In this document: piece by piece, positions 10,499-22,246 of the stretch
Layout of the letters: every line of letters starts with the position of its first letter
Position numbering within the stretch: the stretch's first letter is position 1
Origin: Ipomoea triloba
Taxonomy: Eukaryota; Streptophyta; Magnoliopsida; Solanales; Convolvulaceae
Direction of reading: 5' to 3'
Length of the DNA: 64,000 bases
Assembly (NCBI RefSeq): GCF_003576645.1
Contig: NC_044927.1
Span: 16,186,760 to 16,250,759, forward strand
Notes under the pieces: model-generated
Database searches by the model: none
Seen by the model: only the letters and a program-made list of their open reading frames with translations
Told to the model about the DNA's origin: nothing
Position numbers and translations under genes: made by a program

Positions 10499-13400
10499 TT
10501 TTTTAGATTTGATTTATTATTATTATTATTATTATTATTTATTGGGGTCTGTTCTATTATTTTCTTTTTTATATGTAAGCACTTGCAATACTTTTAAGTG
10601 AATTGGGATTTGCCTTTGCTTAGGTGTGGGCAATTGCACTTTTCTGCTGTTAATTTACAGGAAAGAGCGGTAGTTTGAAAGCCAGGCCATATTCTTATGT
10701 GTTATTTTACTTATTTACACTTCGGTTAGTTGGTGATTTGTTTTTGTTTTTCAAAACCATTTTGTTTTCATACATTGGGGGTGGGGGGGGGGGGGGGGTT
10801 TAATTTTTTTTATAACTGTGGAGCTTAAATCCTTAAAGAATTGTTTTTCCACAATTATAACCTAAGTATTGGCTGGGCCTCTATTTGAAGATTTTCTACT
10901 ATGTTTTGCCTGATTGTGAGTTTATCGTGTTGCTTGCTTGTTGATTTTTCTGCGGCCCTATCCTTTTGCCAGTTCAATTATTTGTTGCAGTTAGGTCAGG
11001 GAACTACTTTCCAATGTCTTTAGTCATGACTTAGTGCATATGTTTGGCATTTTGCAGACCTGCCTTTTCTGGAATTTGACTGATCTGTATTTTGAGTATT
11101 TTTGGTTTTGGCTGCTTGCTCAGTAACTGTAGCTGCAGTATTGATTTCAGTCTGAGTTTTCTGCCTTAGGTTGTGATATCTTAGAAGCTGCCTAATTTGG
11201 TACAGTTCAAAGAACCAACTACTGTCTTTTGGCCTATCTAACCTGGGAAAAATAGGCCCAGAAAGAGTTACAAGAAATTTGGTTGACCTTTTCATGATTT
11301 GTTGCATGTAATGGAAAAAGAGACATTCTTGGACATGTCAAGTCTGATAAAAGTTTCAAACTTTGTAGCCAGATATGTTGAAGTCTAATGCCTACTGTGT
11401 ATAATCAATTGCTTATTTCAGTGGATGGTAAGGAGTGAATAATGGTGTTGAAAAATTGTGAATATATATATGACAAAATTATACTATGACCTTGTGGTGT
11501 GCCATTTAAGAGGCAAAGTGCTATGGTTATTTCTGGAACTATAGATGATTTGTAGTGCAAGTGACCAGAGAACTAAGAAAAGTGGACTGAATATTTAGGC
11601 TACTAAGGTCACTTTTTCCTCAGAGAAGTGAGGACAAAGAGGAGTCGAGGAGAGCACAACAATCACAAAGGTCATGTTAGATTTGAAAGATTGAGCATTT
11701 CCTTTGACCTAGAACCAATAAAGCTTGCTCCAAATCCCAATCGATACTAAAATAAGATATCCTTCTCTGTCTGCTACACATCCTTAACTGGGATAACTAT
11801 CATTGCCCTGAAGTTGAGTGCCCATTTGTGCAAGTATAGCTTATAAGAGTTTATGTGCTAAGAAACAATGAGGTTTAAGCCCTAATGGGTGACAAAGAGC
11901 CACCACCAGCCTGTAAAGTAAAGCTACAGTCAAGATATAAGATGGATTGATAACTTGGTTACTAGCTACAGTCAAGATATAAGATGGATTGATAACTTGG
12001 TTACTAGGTTGATGATAACTTAACACAAAGATTACAATAACCCTACTAGGTTGATGATAACTTAACACAAAGATTACAATAACCCTAAGGGGTCTCTTGA
12101 TTTTCCAATAGGAGTTAATTATGCAACTAAGACTCTTCAATTTAGCCCATGACTTTTGATTTTCTAGCATTTGATTAGTTACAAAGTCTGCGCTACCTCC
12201 TTAATTTTTTGACAGTGAGGTGTGATAGAAATGGTTGCCTTAGGTCAGAAAACAATGAGGTTTAAGCCCTAATGGGTAACAAAGAGCCACCACCAGCCTA
12301 TAATGTAAAGCTCTTTGTGTTGAGCTACAGTCAAGATATAAGATGGATTGATAACTTGGTTACTAGCTACAGTCAAGATATAAGATGGATTGATAACTTG
12401 GTTACTAGGTTGATGATAACTTAACACAAAGATTACAATAACCCTACTAGGTTGATGATAACTTAACACAAAGATTACAATAACCCTAAGGGGTCTCTTG
12501 ATTTTCCAATAGGAGTTAATTATGCAACTAAGACTCTTCAATTAAGCCCATGACTTTTGATTTTCTAGCATTTGATTAGTTACAAAGTCTGCACTACCTC
12601 CTTAATTTTTTGACAGTGAGGTGTGATAGAAATGGTTGCCTTAGGTCAGAAAACATATTGATATCTCTGTTTGGTGTCTTTGCAACCCTATCTTACTCTG
12701 TGTGAAGAAATGTGAGAGAGTGAGTGCAAAGTAGTGAAAAGGGTGTTTATAAAAACTGGATTGAGGTGTTGTAATGCATCTTTATTATGCTATTATATAG
12801 GGATGATGAATTTAAGTTAAAAAGAGTATTGTGATTGGAACTATGGGGATGAGATAAATGATCCCACTGGGCTGTCTTATTGGCTGTTTGAAGGCAATAT
12901 AGTTGACCAAACTATGGTGCCAGAGATGGAAGCCACTCCATATCAGAGCCAACTAGCCAAGTTTTGATCCTGAGACCTGTGGGTTATGGGCCCACCAGGC
13001 TTCCGCTGCACCACTCTGATTCTTTGCTTAAATGAGATGTGATAGAAATGGCTGCCATAGGTAAAAAATATAATGATATCTTTGTTTGGTGTCTTTGCAA
13101 CCCTATCTTACTGTGTGTGAGGAAATGTGAGAGAGTGACTGCAAAGTAGTGGAAAGGGAAGCAAAGTAGTGGAAAGGGAAGAGTGTTGTGATTGGAACTA
13201 TCGAGAAGAGATAAATAACCCCACTGGGCTGTCGCCAGATGTTTGCTTGTGTATGTCAAAAGCATAAAAAACAAGCACTCCATATCAGAGCCAGGTTTTG
13301 ATCCTGGGACCTGTGGGTTATGGGCCCACCACGCTTCCACTGCGCCACTCTGATTGTTTGTTTAAATTAGTTGGTATTTTTTTTTGTTACCTTTGGTTGG

Positions 13401-16257
13401 ATATATAATGTTCTTTTCATTTTTTCCTTATTTTACCTTTCTTTTCTTCTTTTCCCTTTCTGAGTGACAAGGAATCATGCCAATTATCAAGATCCATGGA
13501 CTAAACAATATAAAGTTGAGCCTCAAAAACTTTGTGCATCATCCCAAGGACATTTTTACCAAAACACACAAGAAAGAGGAAGTGCCCTCTCAGTTATGTG
13601 CATATAGAAATTTTGTTCATCTAAAAGCTTTTAAATGTGTGTTAAATATTTTTCCAACAATCACATTCATTTCAAAAGATCTATAGGACCATTTATTATC
13701 CTAACACGTCTATAACAGTATTGTTTGCCTTTTACTTTTACCATTCTTTGTCATCCATGTGTTTTTCTTAGGACAACCGTTGATGTCATTGACAAATGCT
13801 ATGGACTAAAAACATATAAATTTTATTATCTTCTCTTGGGCCCCCAAATTTTACATAATCCTATAACATCTCTTCACCAAGCAGCCAAATCCACAAGATA
13901 AGAGAAAATGTTCTCTTAGGCTTGTACAGGGGCTATTTTTCTACTCAAAAATGTTTCATCTGTATGAAGTACTTTTCTTGACTAACATGTTTACTATGAA
14001 AATCACTACTTGATCATCTTTTCAGAATCCCTGTAAAACTCTAAAACCTATAAAAATCGATTTTGATTCTTTATTTATGCCAAGTTGAAAACTAAGCTTT
14101 TGATGCCATAGTGCCAACATATTGTTTTAAGGTGAACTTTTTGTTCTATTTTATTTCTTTTGGTGCAATTGAGGGGGCGAAGGCCGACAGTCCATTTGCA
14201 CAAGTGTTTCCGTCCTCTTCAAGTCTTCAACAATGACTTTAATCTCATCTGGTGGATAATCAAGCATGGTGAGTGGAGTTCTCACCTGCTGTCCAAAATT
14301 GGTCAGTGCATCTGCTGTTTTGTTGACATCCCGATAGATACGGACAGCCTTCCACTCCTAAGGTCTGTCAATGATATATTAATAGTATGCAAATTTTGTC
14401 AAACTAGTGCCTCTATTATTGTTAGGATGCTATGCCTCTACTAGCTTCAGTGTCATTAAATTTTGTCATCAAACTAGTGCCTCTATGGGTTACTGATATG
14501 AATTGATTCTAAACTCTTGCTTTTTGGCAAGAAATTGCTTCTTTTCGTAGGTTCATGTGTAGTAGCACAAGAAAGAGAACTAGATGGGCAATACTTGCCA
14601 TATTGTTTTGATAATTGGCAATGCATGCCAAATTATACTTTCCAATTTAGTGTTGTGCCAGCTGGAGAGGTCTTAATAATTAATATGTTGATGCATTATA
14701 TTTGTGATGGGTTTTTATATCAGCATGTGAACCCATAAGCAAAAACAGTGGGGTCTCCATGATGGAAGTGTCTCACCTTTTATTCATGTCCCTAGTTTCA
14801 GAATTGGAAAAAAGCATTCAAGACCTTTGCAATGAAGTTCATCGGTCTGCTAGCTACTTTTAGGTATTGGGCCTTGAAGACAAGCTAATGCACTTTTTAG
14901 CCAGAGATCTCACATACATATCATAATATTTCAACAATTTACTGTGCATTCCACATTTCCATGTCATTGATTATAACTTTTATCTGCAACAGTATATAGC
15001 CCTTACTTCTCCTCCAGTTTTTTTTTCTTATTAGTTAGTGGCCACAACTTTCAAGCCAAATTTAGGTTAAGTCTGGATGTAAAGCATGTCTTACTTTTTA
15101 TCAACAATTTGGTAAATTTTTATTAGGTTTTCTAAATTATGATGCTAAACTAAAGATTCTACAAAAGTCAGATACATGTTTCTGATATGAGCACATTGAT
15201 CATGGATAGTTTATTGGTTTCGAGTTTAAACTGTGTATTTGTTTAATACAATTTCGAAGTTGAGTTTAAACTGTTTATTTGTACAGTTGGACGACTGTTT
15301 GATTGATTTTTCCTAGTTATTGATGTATCTGGAAATTTGCTTAATGCTACATTTACTGCCTGCATAAGAAAATACTGTTTGTCCTGCTAATTCGATTTTT
15401 CTTCTATATATATGATGTATCGTTTTCGCTTTAGCTTCTCTTTTGCCCAATCCGAGATTGATCTTTCCGTCTCTTTGCAGTTTATCCCCAAAGCAGGAGG
15501 GAGTGCAAAGAAAAATGAGATCATATTTACTTCTCCAACTGGGGAAGAGTTCACTAGCAAAAAGCAGTTGGAGCAGTATCTGAAATCCAACGCTGGTGGC
15601 CCTCCGATATCCGAGTTTGACTGGGGAACTGGTGAAACCCCTAGGAGATCAGCAAGGATCAGTGAGAAGGCGAAGACTGCTCCACCCCCTCCTGAAAGCG
15701 AGCCTCCTAAAAAACGAGGCAGAAAATCGTCAACTCCAAAGAAAGATGCCCAAGAGAAAGAAGGAAAACCCGAGGATTCTGCAGCTGTGGATCCTGACAA
15801 TGATGCCAAGGAGAAGGAAGATGAGACTGAGGAATCCAAGAACGATGGCACGAAGGAGAATGAAGATGAAACCCGAATTGCTGATGATGGAAAAGCAGAA
15901 GAAGATGCTCCTTCTGAACAGGAACAGCAGACCAATGCCGGGGAAGATGTCAAAATGGTAGAGAATGCTGAAGATGAGGAGAAGAATGCTGGAGCTGATG
16001 GTTCCGATGTAATGCAGAAGGATGATGAAGGTAAGCAGGCAACAGCAGAGAAGCAGGACGAAGCGGGAGGGGAGAAGGACGACAAAGAGGGTAGCACTGA
16101 TGATGCAAAGCCAAATGAAGCAGGAGCCGAGAAACATGAACAGAAGGATTGTACGATAGAGGAGCAGAAAGATTCAGTTAACAACGAGGTGAACAAAGTA
16201 GAGGGGGAAGTGGAAGTGACAGTGAATGGCGGGAAAGCTGAGGAGCCAAGCTCTTGA
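9693..16257 (+). CDS. MBD11: Methyl-CpG-binding-domain protein, MBD10/MBD11-like
   Basis: The product is a 282-residue nuclear protein expected to act in chromatin or rDNA silencing, as its Arabidopsis relatives MBD10/MBD11 do. Exon 1 is 9693-9764 and ends in frame before GTAGCC. Exon 2 is 15481-16257 and follows TTTGCAG. Residues 14-85 form the plant MBD (PAPPGWKK, then [43 protein letters not shown]). Residues 95-108 carry a Pro-rich stretch and an AT-hook-like KKRGRKSS. The rest is a long acidic/Lys tail, as in MBD11. The start is the first ATG after the TATA box. The intron is 5.7 kb and full of repeats, and its position after WKKT matches the family. Class assignment is from remembered family features, not a search. 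Confidence 0.88.
10450..10497 (+). repeat. Poly-T (48) tract in MBD intron
   Basis: An uninterrupted run of 48 T, with a (TTA)n run at 10517-10541 and G-runs at 10779-10798. Such homopolymers are weak points of any assembly. Confidence 0.9.
11863..12654 (+). repeat. ~390-bp tandem duplication in MBD intron, containing 42-bp duplications
   Basis: Bases 11863-12249 and 12250-12654 are near-identical copies (AAACAATGAGGTTTAAGCCC to TTGCCTTAGGTCAG). Each copy carries two adjacent two-copy repeats of exactly 42 bp: AGCTACAGTCAAGATATAAG... (starts 11922 and 11964) and CTAGGTTGATGATAACTTAA... (starts 12004 and 12046), with their counterparts near 12323-12490. The open frames here come from these repeats. 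Confidence 0.9.
12941..13020 (-). pseudogene. Decayed initiator tRNA-Met copy
   Basis: On the minus strand this reads like tRNA-iMet, with the anticodon arm GGGCCCATAACCC intact. It has an 8-base insertion in the 3' half (a local copy of GGCTAGTT), so the T arm and acceptor no longer pair properly. It also has substitutions in the D arm, and no T-run terminator follows. It is the paralogue of the intact copy at 13283-13354. Confidence 0.8.
13283..13354 (-). tRNA. tRNA-iMet (CAT), apparently intact
   Basis: The 72-nt minus-strand sequence folds as initiator tRNA-Met. The acceptor stem is ATCAGAG/CTCTGAT, the D stem GCGC/GCGT and the anticodon stem GTGGG/CCCAC. The loop CCCATAA contains CAT, and the T stem CCAGG/CCTGG encloses ATCAAAA, the non-TPsiC loop typical of eukaryotic initiators. 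I see two changes from the usual plant sequence, one in the D loop and one in the T loop, neither breaking a stem. A T6 run at 13266-13271, 11 nt downstream, would stop RNA polymerase III. It lies antisense inside the MBD11-like intron. Its 3' end is what the TGGTATCAGAGC sites in this window pair with. Confidence 0.85.
14155..14370 (-). pseudogene. RNase H-like relic (non-LTR retrotransposon or RVT_3 type)
   Basis: The minus strand encodes [20 protein letters not shown] followed by [16 protein letters not shown]. The pattern R(D/E)xNxxADxLxxxG is the conserved C-terminal motif of plant RNase H domains (LINE-derived, RVT_3). Only this end is present, with no flanking reverse transcriptase, so it is a short relic inside the MBD intron. 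Confidence 0.5.
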
Positions 16258-16930
16258 GTTGCGAGAAGAGATGGAGTTAATAATTGAGTTGCTTCTCGAT
16301 CTAATCCTGTTTTAACACCTCGATCAGTCTTGTGGCTTATTTTGACAATTGTTAATGATAGATACTCTGACTGTTGATGGGACATCCATATGTTGTAAAA
16401 TTGTAGAGTAGGTCTCCTGTGTTACGTTGCTGTGAAAGGATTTGTAGCATGCAGAGTCCACAGAGAGTCTTTACTATAACACCTCTTAGCCCAGACTTAT
16501 GTTGCTCTAAGGACAGCTTTAGGTTGCAAATACCTTTTGTTGCATGTTCATGTTCATGTTGTTGTTAACACAACTCATTCTGCTGTAATACTGTAATAAG
16601 CAATGTCGAGTCCTTCATGCTTCCTATATCATATGTCGGTCTCTCCTACCTTTTTTCATTATTCATGGCTACACCACCAACCTTGAAACTTACAGTGCAA
16701 ATATGTTTACATTTTTCACCGACTTCATTGAGTTCATTCATTGTGAAGCTTGTGAGATAATGATTTTTTTTCAGTGAATCAAACAGTAAATGTAGTGGAA
16801 CAAATTCATGGGTAATTTGCCAGTGTGACTAACTCAGTTGGTTTGATTGATTAACTTAAAATTTTGTTTCAGCTACAATCAGAGATGAAGACCCTGTACT
16901 AACAGGGTAACTCTGCGACTTAAGATTAAT
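16258..16930 (+). other. 3' flank of the MBD gene
   Basis: This is the presumed 3' UTR and downstream DNA. I see no other gene. It ends with the TAAGATTAAT target duplication (16921-16930) of the adjoining MULE. Confidence 0.6.
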
Positions 16931-17097
16931 GAGTTAATTCCAGCAATGGTCCCCGAGTATGTTGATTTTTCAAATTTAGCTCCCGTCTTTCAATTTGGAC
17001 AAAATATGACCTAGACTATCAGATTTCTTCCACCTAAGGTCCTTCCGTTAATATGGGCTGTGAAGTGGCGTTAACATAAGGGGTAAAAGAGTACTTT
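16931..17097 (+). repeat. MULE left terminal inverted repeat
   Basis: It is inverted relative to 22247-22413 with scattered mismatches. It contains GGTCCTTCCGTTAA and CGCCACTTCACA in one orientation or the other. Confidence 0.93.
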
Positions 17098-17271
17098 CCA
17101 GTCTTGGCTTTCTTCTTCCTTTATGATGGTCGAATATAAGCTCTGCGCAAAGAACTCCATCTCCAACCAAACACAAAGCTCTACCTTTTTCCTCCTGCTT
17201 CCTCCTTGTCTCGTCTACCCCATTTTTCTTCAAAATAGACCAAAATATAGGGTGTTTCCTCTATTATTGAA

Positions 17272-17814
17272 ATGTCTACAAGGTATACAAGTGAAAGCTC
17301 ATCTTCTTCTAGGAATCAAGAATACATCTATGGGGAGTTGGTTACCATTCCAAACTATCAATGTGGCCAACGATTGAAGCTACAAACTTCTTGGACCAAT
17401 GAGAATCCAGGTAGAAGGTATTGGGAGTGCCGATTCGATCATGTGAGTCTTAATTTTTTTGTTAGGGTTTTTTTTCCATTGTTGGACGAATCATAAATGT
17501 TTATTTATTTATTTTTTTCAATTTTGTGATTTGTTGTGTAGGGGGGTCAAATGGGTGGTTTTGTGAGATGGTATGATCCCCCGATGTGTGCAAGGTCAAG
17601 AAGAATTATTCCGGGACTATTGAGAAGGATAAATCGAGACGAAGAAGAAATAACAAGGCTTAAAATGAGGCTACATGCTATGGTTGATGGGCAAAGGAGC
17701 AATGGTAGACAGTGGAAGTGTACTAGGATAGTGATTGCATTGATTGTGATATGCATTTTGTTGTTGGTAGTTATAGCTGTCAATGCACCTAGGAAAAATA
17801 AGGTTCATGTGTAA
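17272..17814 (+). CDS. GRF-type zinc-finger protein with C-terminal membrane segment, MULE accessory gene
   Basis: The product is 147 residues from two exons, 17272-17442 and 17542-17814, with a GTGAGT..GTAG intron. Residues 29-73 resemble the plant GRF finger: CG at 31-32, then LKTS-like QTSWTNENPGRRYWEC (Cys53), then FVRWYDPPMC (Cys73). Residues 83-108 are charged and may form a short coiled coil (LRRINRDEEEITRLKMRL). Residues 119-137 are a strongly hydrophobic single membrane span, followed by a basic tail. GRF-finger/membrane proteins of this layout are common near plant MULEs, but their role is unknown to me. It lies tail-to-tail with the transposase. Both exons are open, so it is less decayed than the transposase. 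Confidence 0.8.
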
Positions 17815-18244
17815 TGAAAGTAGAATGTTGGTGTTGTTGAAAATAAAGAAAGTGGTTATCTATCTCTTTGCAGTTGTATTTTAGTACATTTGCAGTAACA
17901 TTTCATAACCAAAAGACACTACATTTGCAATACCATAAAACAATTGGCTAATTGCATTTCATAACAAATACCATTTCAGTACATTTGCGATAGCATTACA
18001 TAACCAATCTGCTGCATTGTTCTAATATTCAACAGTTTGCAAAAAATGGCTAATACACCAATCTACTACATTGTTCTACTATTCAGCAGTTTGCAAAAAA
18101 GCATAACACTACTTATCCAAAAACATAGCACTTCTTATCCAAAATCATAGCAGTTTGCAAAAAAAGCATAGACATCTGCTGCCTTGTTCTATTAACTAAA
18201 ACCATAGCACTTCTTATCCAAAAAAACATGAACTACACACTGAG

Positions 18245-21200
18245 TTAATCCAAATTGATTGGATCTTTGTCATTCCCAAAGAATAGCGACCTGAAGCCCC
18301 CTGATCTTGTACCATACCTCTTGATAGGTAGTTTGTTCCTGCTTGGTTTTTTCGGTGGCTTGACTTGTTTCCCTCTAGATGGTCCTTGAATTCCTCTAGC
18401 AGCTTCTACACTTGCCATGCCTTGTTGAACTGCTAATAATAAAAGTAATTAATAAGTGGTAGTTTCAGCCTTAGTGAAATGTAATTAATGGAGTAAAACT
18501 TACATTGAGCATGCTGATCCTGGCCTAATTCTTGGACTGCAATTCTGTTTGTGGTAGTCAATGAATTTCCTACAAAACTTCCATTGGATTAGTTCTTGAT
18601 AATTGAATTTCAGTAATAGTGCATGAACAACCAATTACCTCCTTCAATGCCCTCACTCTAAACTACTACTTGATGCCAGTGAGCATCTAATATGTCATTT
18701 GGAATCTCCCATTGGGTATCTTCCATCTCTGGTTGAGTAATTATATCAGGTTGGACTTCTTGTTGGACTTGGGCTTCTTCTTGGACTTGGGCTTCATGTT
18801 GGACTTGGGGTTCCTCTTGGACTTGGGCTTCATGTTGGACTTGGGGTTCCTGTTGGACATGGACTTCCTGCTGGACATGGGCTACCTGCTGGACATGGGC
18901 TACCTACTGGACTTGGACTGCAGTTACTAACTCTCTTCTTCTTTTGTGCTGTTAAGACATAATGGTTAATTCATAAGCTCCAAATTGTAAATTCTTAATT
19001 AATAAAATTCTTAATTAATAAACATAAGGAGATAGTTTGTAACCTGATTTGGAGGTCTAACAAGTGGATGTTGTGGACACCTCCTACTGTTATGGCCTAC
19101 TTGTTTGCATTTAGTGCAATGTAAAATGACATGCTTCCTCGGCAGGTAAACAGAATGTCTACTAGACTCACCAGCTTTACTTGTCTCCCCTCCAGATCTC
19201 TTTCTCAGCTTTCTAGGTCTTCCAGCTTTTGGCATTGTACACTGGTGGCAAAGGAGGTTCCCTATTTGTGGCAGGCCACTCCTCAAAACCTGCCATAGGC
19301 TTGATACAACCCTCATATGTTTTCAAATAGGTGGAAATGTAGTAGGCAGGATCCACATAATGCCAAACTGGCCCTTTTCCATGGTTCATCCATATTGCAC
19401 ACACTGCATGACTACAGGGAATTCCAATTAGGTCCCATTTCCTACAAGAACAACGACGGCTTCCTAAATCTACACTGAACTGCCCAGAAACTGTCCCTAT
19501 TATTTCAAACAGCATGGGACCACATTGATAGCCAATCAACCCTCCTACTTGCCTCTCAATTTCATCTATCTTCTTGACAATTGTTGGACAAATGACCCCA
19601 TTCCATTCTGCTGCCTTACTCTTGTTTTCAAATAACTTGATAGCTAATTTTTTTCTGATCAACTCCAAACAATTAATGACAGGATTTTCCCTTGCTTCCA
19701 AGATCATGGCATTGAAAGACTCAGAAATGTTGTTTACCAGGATGTCACAATGAGGTGTTGTTGTGAAGTGGGATCTAGACCACTCTGATGGGTGCTTATC
19801 AGCAAGCCAAGCAAATGCTCCTTCATCAACAATTCTTAACTCTTGTAATGCTGCCCTAAAACTGTTCACTGTACAGGCCCTAGCTGCCTTCCACAAGCTG
19901 TCTTTGACTGGATTTGATGTGAAACCAGCAACCCTCATGTTGGAGTGTAAGTGTCTAACACAAAATCTATGTGTAACACCAGGCATAGTACCTTCAAAGG
20001 CTTCTATGAACCCCTTCTGCTTATCTGACATAAACGTCAAGTCATTTTCTAAGCTAGCATCAATCTCCAAATCTTTCTTTAGCAACCATAAAAACCAAGC
20101 CCAAGAGATTTTATTCTCACCTTCTACAATTGCATAAGCAATTGGGAATATACTATCATTTGCATCAATCCCAACTGCTGTCAACAATTGCCCCCCTGTT
20201 TTGGTTTTCAAGTGACAACCATCTAGTCCTATGATTTTTCTACAATACTTAAAGCCTTCTCTAGTAGCCTCCCAGCAGATATACATCCTCATAAACCTTT
20301 TTTTTCCATCCTCAAGCATGTCACTCAACTTCACTGAATATGCAGTTTTAGGGTTTGATCTGTCTATCTCTTTGCAGTAGCTCCAAATCCTGTTGAAATA
20401 GTCCTCAACCTCACACTTTATTTCACATTTAGCCTTTGTTAAAACCCTCCAAGCTTGCTTCTTACTTATGGTGTAATGGTCATCAGTGCACACTTTAGCT
20501 AAAAACTGGTTAGTTTTCCAATCCAAATGGCCTTTAATCTCTTGTTTCCATCTTTTTGCAACAATGGTGGAATTCACCATTGAATTTTTTTTGGTCCTAA
20601 CACATCCATCATGCTTGTCCTTTAAAACTGTTATTCTCCAACACTTGTCATCTGTGGCATATCTAAGGGTCACTTTCCATGGGCAGCTCTCATGCTTGCA
20701 TTGCACCACACATCTAACTTTGTCATTTTTTTACATACTTCATTTCCTTCCCTTCTTTGATTGCATAATTGGTAATAGCTTCTCTAAACTCTCCCTTATC
20801 CTTAAATGTGAGGCCCAATGAAAATTTAGGACACTTTCCTTCTATCTCTTTCAAAAACTTGGGCAGTTTCTTTCCTCTTGTCTCACCATCACTGCCTGCA
20901 ATGCTCCCTTCATCAGAGTAGGTGATTTCATCACATGGTACTACAGCCAAACTAGTTTGGTGTTGGACCTCTACATCCTCTAATCCTCCATACTCTACAT
21001 TCACATCTATGTTATTATCAAACTCTTCATCATCAATACCTACTGCATCTGAAATTAATTCCTCTTCACTACCATCATATTCTTCCCCACTATCATCACT
21101 ACCATCATATTGTTCACAGTTCACTGCACTGCCACCACACCCCTCTCCATTACTATCATCACCAACTCCTCCTTTTATAATCCAGATTTCTACCACCTTG

Positions 21201-21433
21201 GGACTACCACATTGGTTTACTAAATCCCAAACTTCACAATCTTCAACCAATTCTTGCAGCCCATTTCCAGTGACACTAAAGTACCTCAAAGGGTCATCCA
21301 TGTTATACCCTATTTCAATTACTGTTTCTTTTAAAGAAATCATCCCCCACTCATCTTCTACCATTTTTTTTAAATGAACTGACATTCCCACCAATATACT
21401 TAGGTGGTACACTTTGAACAATCCTTCCACCAT
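18245..21433 (-). pseudogene. MULE transposase (mudrA-like), frameshifted
   Basis: The N-terminal part (21433-20723, 236 residues) has acidic repeats and the start of the plant MuDR domain. The frame breaks at a T7 run (20726-20732 on +) and resumes as a 498-residue frame (20709-19213). That frame has CKHESCPW, then the MULE catalytic domain with candidate DDE residues D163 (GLDGCH), D229 (MSDKQKG) and E330 (NNISESFN). A SWIM finger follows (C420, C422, C432, H434). A second frame change near 19215-19250 leads to a Lys/Arg stretch and a zinc knuckle (CTKCKQVGHNSRRC, about 19080-19130). Likely downstream exons include a VQxQ-type repeat (18948-18660) and a basic C-terminus ending in a TAA at 18245-18247. 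Exon borders after 19040 are inferred. Confidence 0.85.
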
Positions 21434-22246
21434 GTCTTAAAGTAAGTGTAAAGAGTCCTGCTTTTAATAATAAAGACAGTGCACTACTTAGGACAAATAA
21501 TAAACAAAGAACAACACTGCAAAATGGTATATAGTGCATTTATTGATAAAGAATGGTATCCAGTAAACATCTAACAACATTAGAGCAAAAAAGAAGACCA
21601 GAGGACAACCCCAGATCAAATGGTCACTTTCCTATCACTTTCCCTTTTGTTTTCCACATGTTAAGGGCCCAAAGCTTTATGGAATTGGTGGTCCTAGTGA
21701 TGACCATCAAATAATAAACAAAGAACAAAACTGCAATAAACAAAGAAACACCTAATTTCTAGAACATGATATTCACTAATACTTTATAGTACAATGGTCC
21801 CCATCACAGAACATGTGTATACACTAAATACACTAAATACAAAGAAAAGCACTCAGCAATAAACAAACAACAATGGACCCCAACAATGGTCCCCACCTCT
21901 GCGAATTTCATTCTACAATGAACAACACAGTACAAATCTCAAATTTGGTCCCCACTTCCATGCTTTATGTTTTCCTAAAGCTAGACAACGAGACAAAATT
22001 AACTGCAATGAACAACATACCTGTCGAAACCATCCCCACAGCATCCGTTATGCTTGCTTTTGAGTTCGTTTTTCTGCGTTGCTTATATCCCAGTACGACG
22101 ATGGACTCAGAGCTTTCTGCATTTTTCTTCGGTTTTTAGCTTCCACTTCGTTCTCGGCTTCTCGCTATCTATCTAGGGTTAAGGGAAATTTCATTCAAAA
22201 TTGGGGATTTTGGGTCTTAGATAGTCAACCGGTCAAATAGCATTTG

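Larger units (their letters stand above)
12620..13354 (+). repeat. Second duplication in MBD intron carrying the tRNA pair
   Basis: A block starting GTGATAGAAATGG and running through GATATCT.TGTTTGGTGTCTTTGCAACCC to a tRNA-like end occurs at 12620-13020 and again at 13028-13354. The second copy is shorter and contains a 20-bp local duplication (GCAAAGTAGTGGAAAGGGAA at 13141 and 13161). Confidence 0.75.

Noticed and set aside
11841..12541. Two ~100-residue minus-strand frames with internal repeats
   Set aside because: They are translations of the duplicated and 42-bp-duplicated intron DNA.
12984..13340. 118-residue minus-strand frame
   Set aside because: It overlaps the tRNA-iMet gene and its relic; [10 protein letters not shown] is simply translated tRNA sequence.
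15387..16385. 332-residue minus-strand Ser/Phe-rich frame
   Set aside because: It is the antisense shadow of the acidic MBD11 C-terminus.
18712..18930. LDLGFLLDLGFM repeat protein on the plus strand
   Set aside because: It is antisense to the VQxQ repeat exon of the MULE transposase, which fits the element's gene order.
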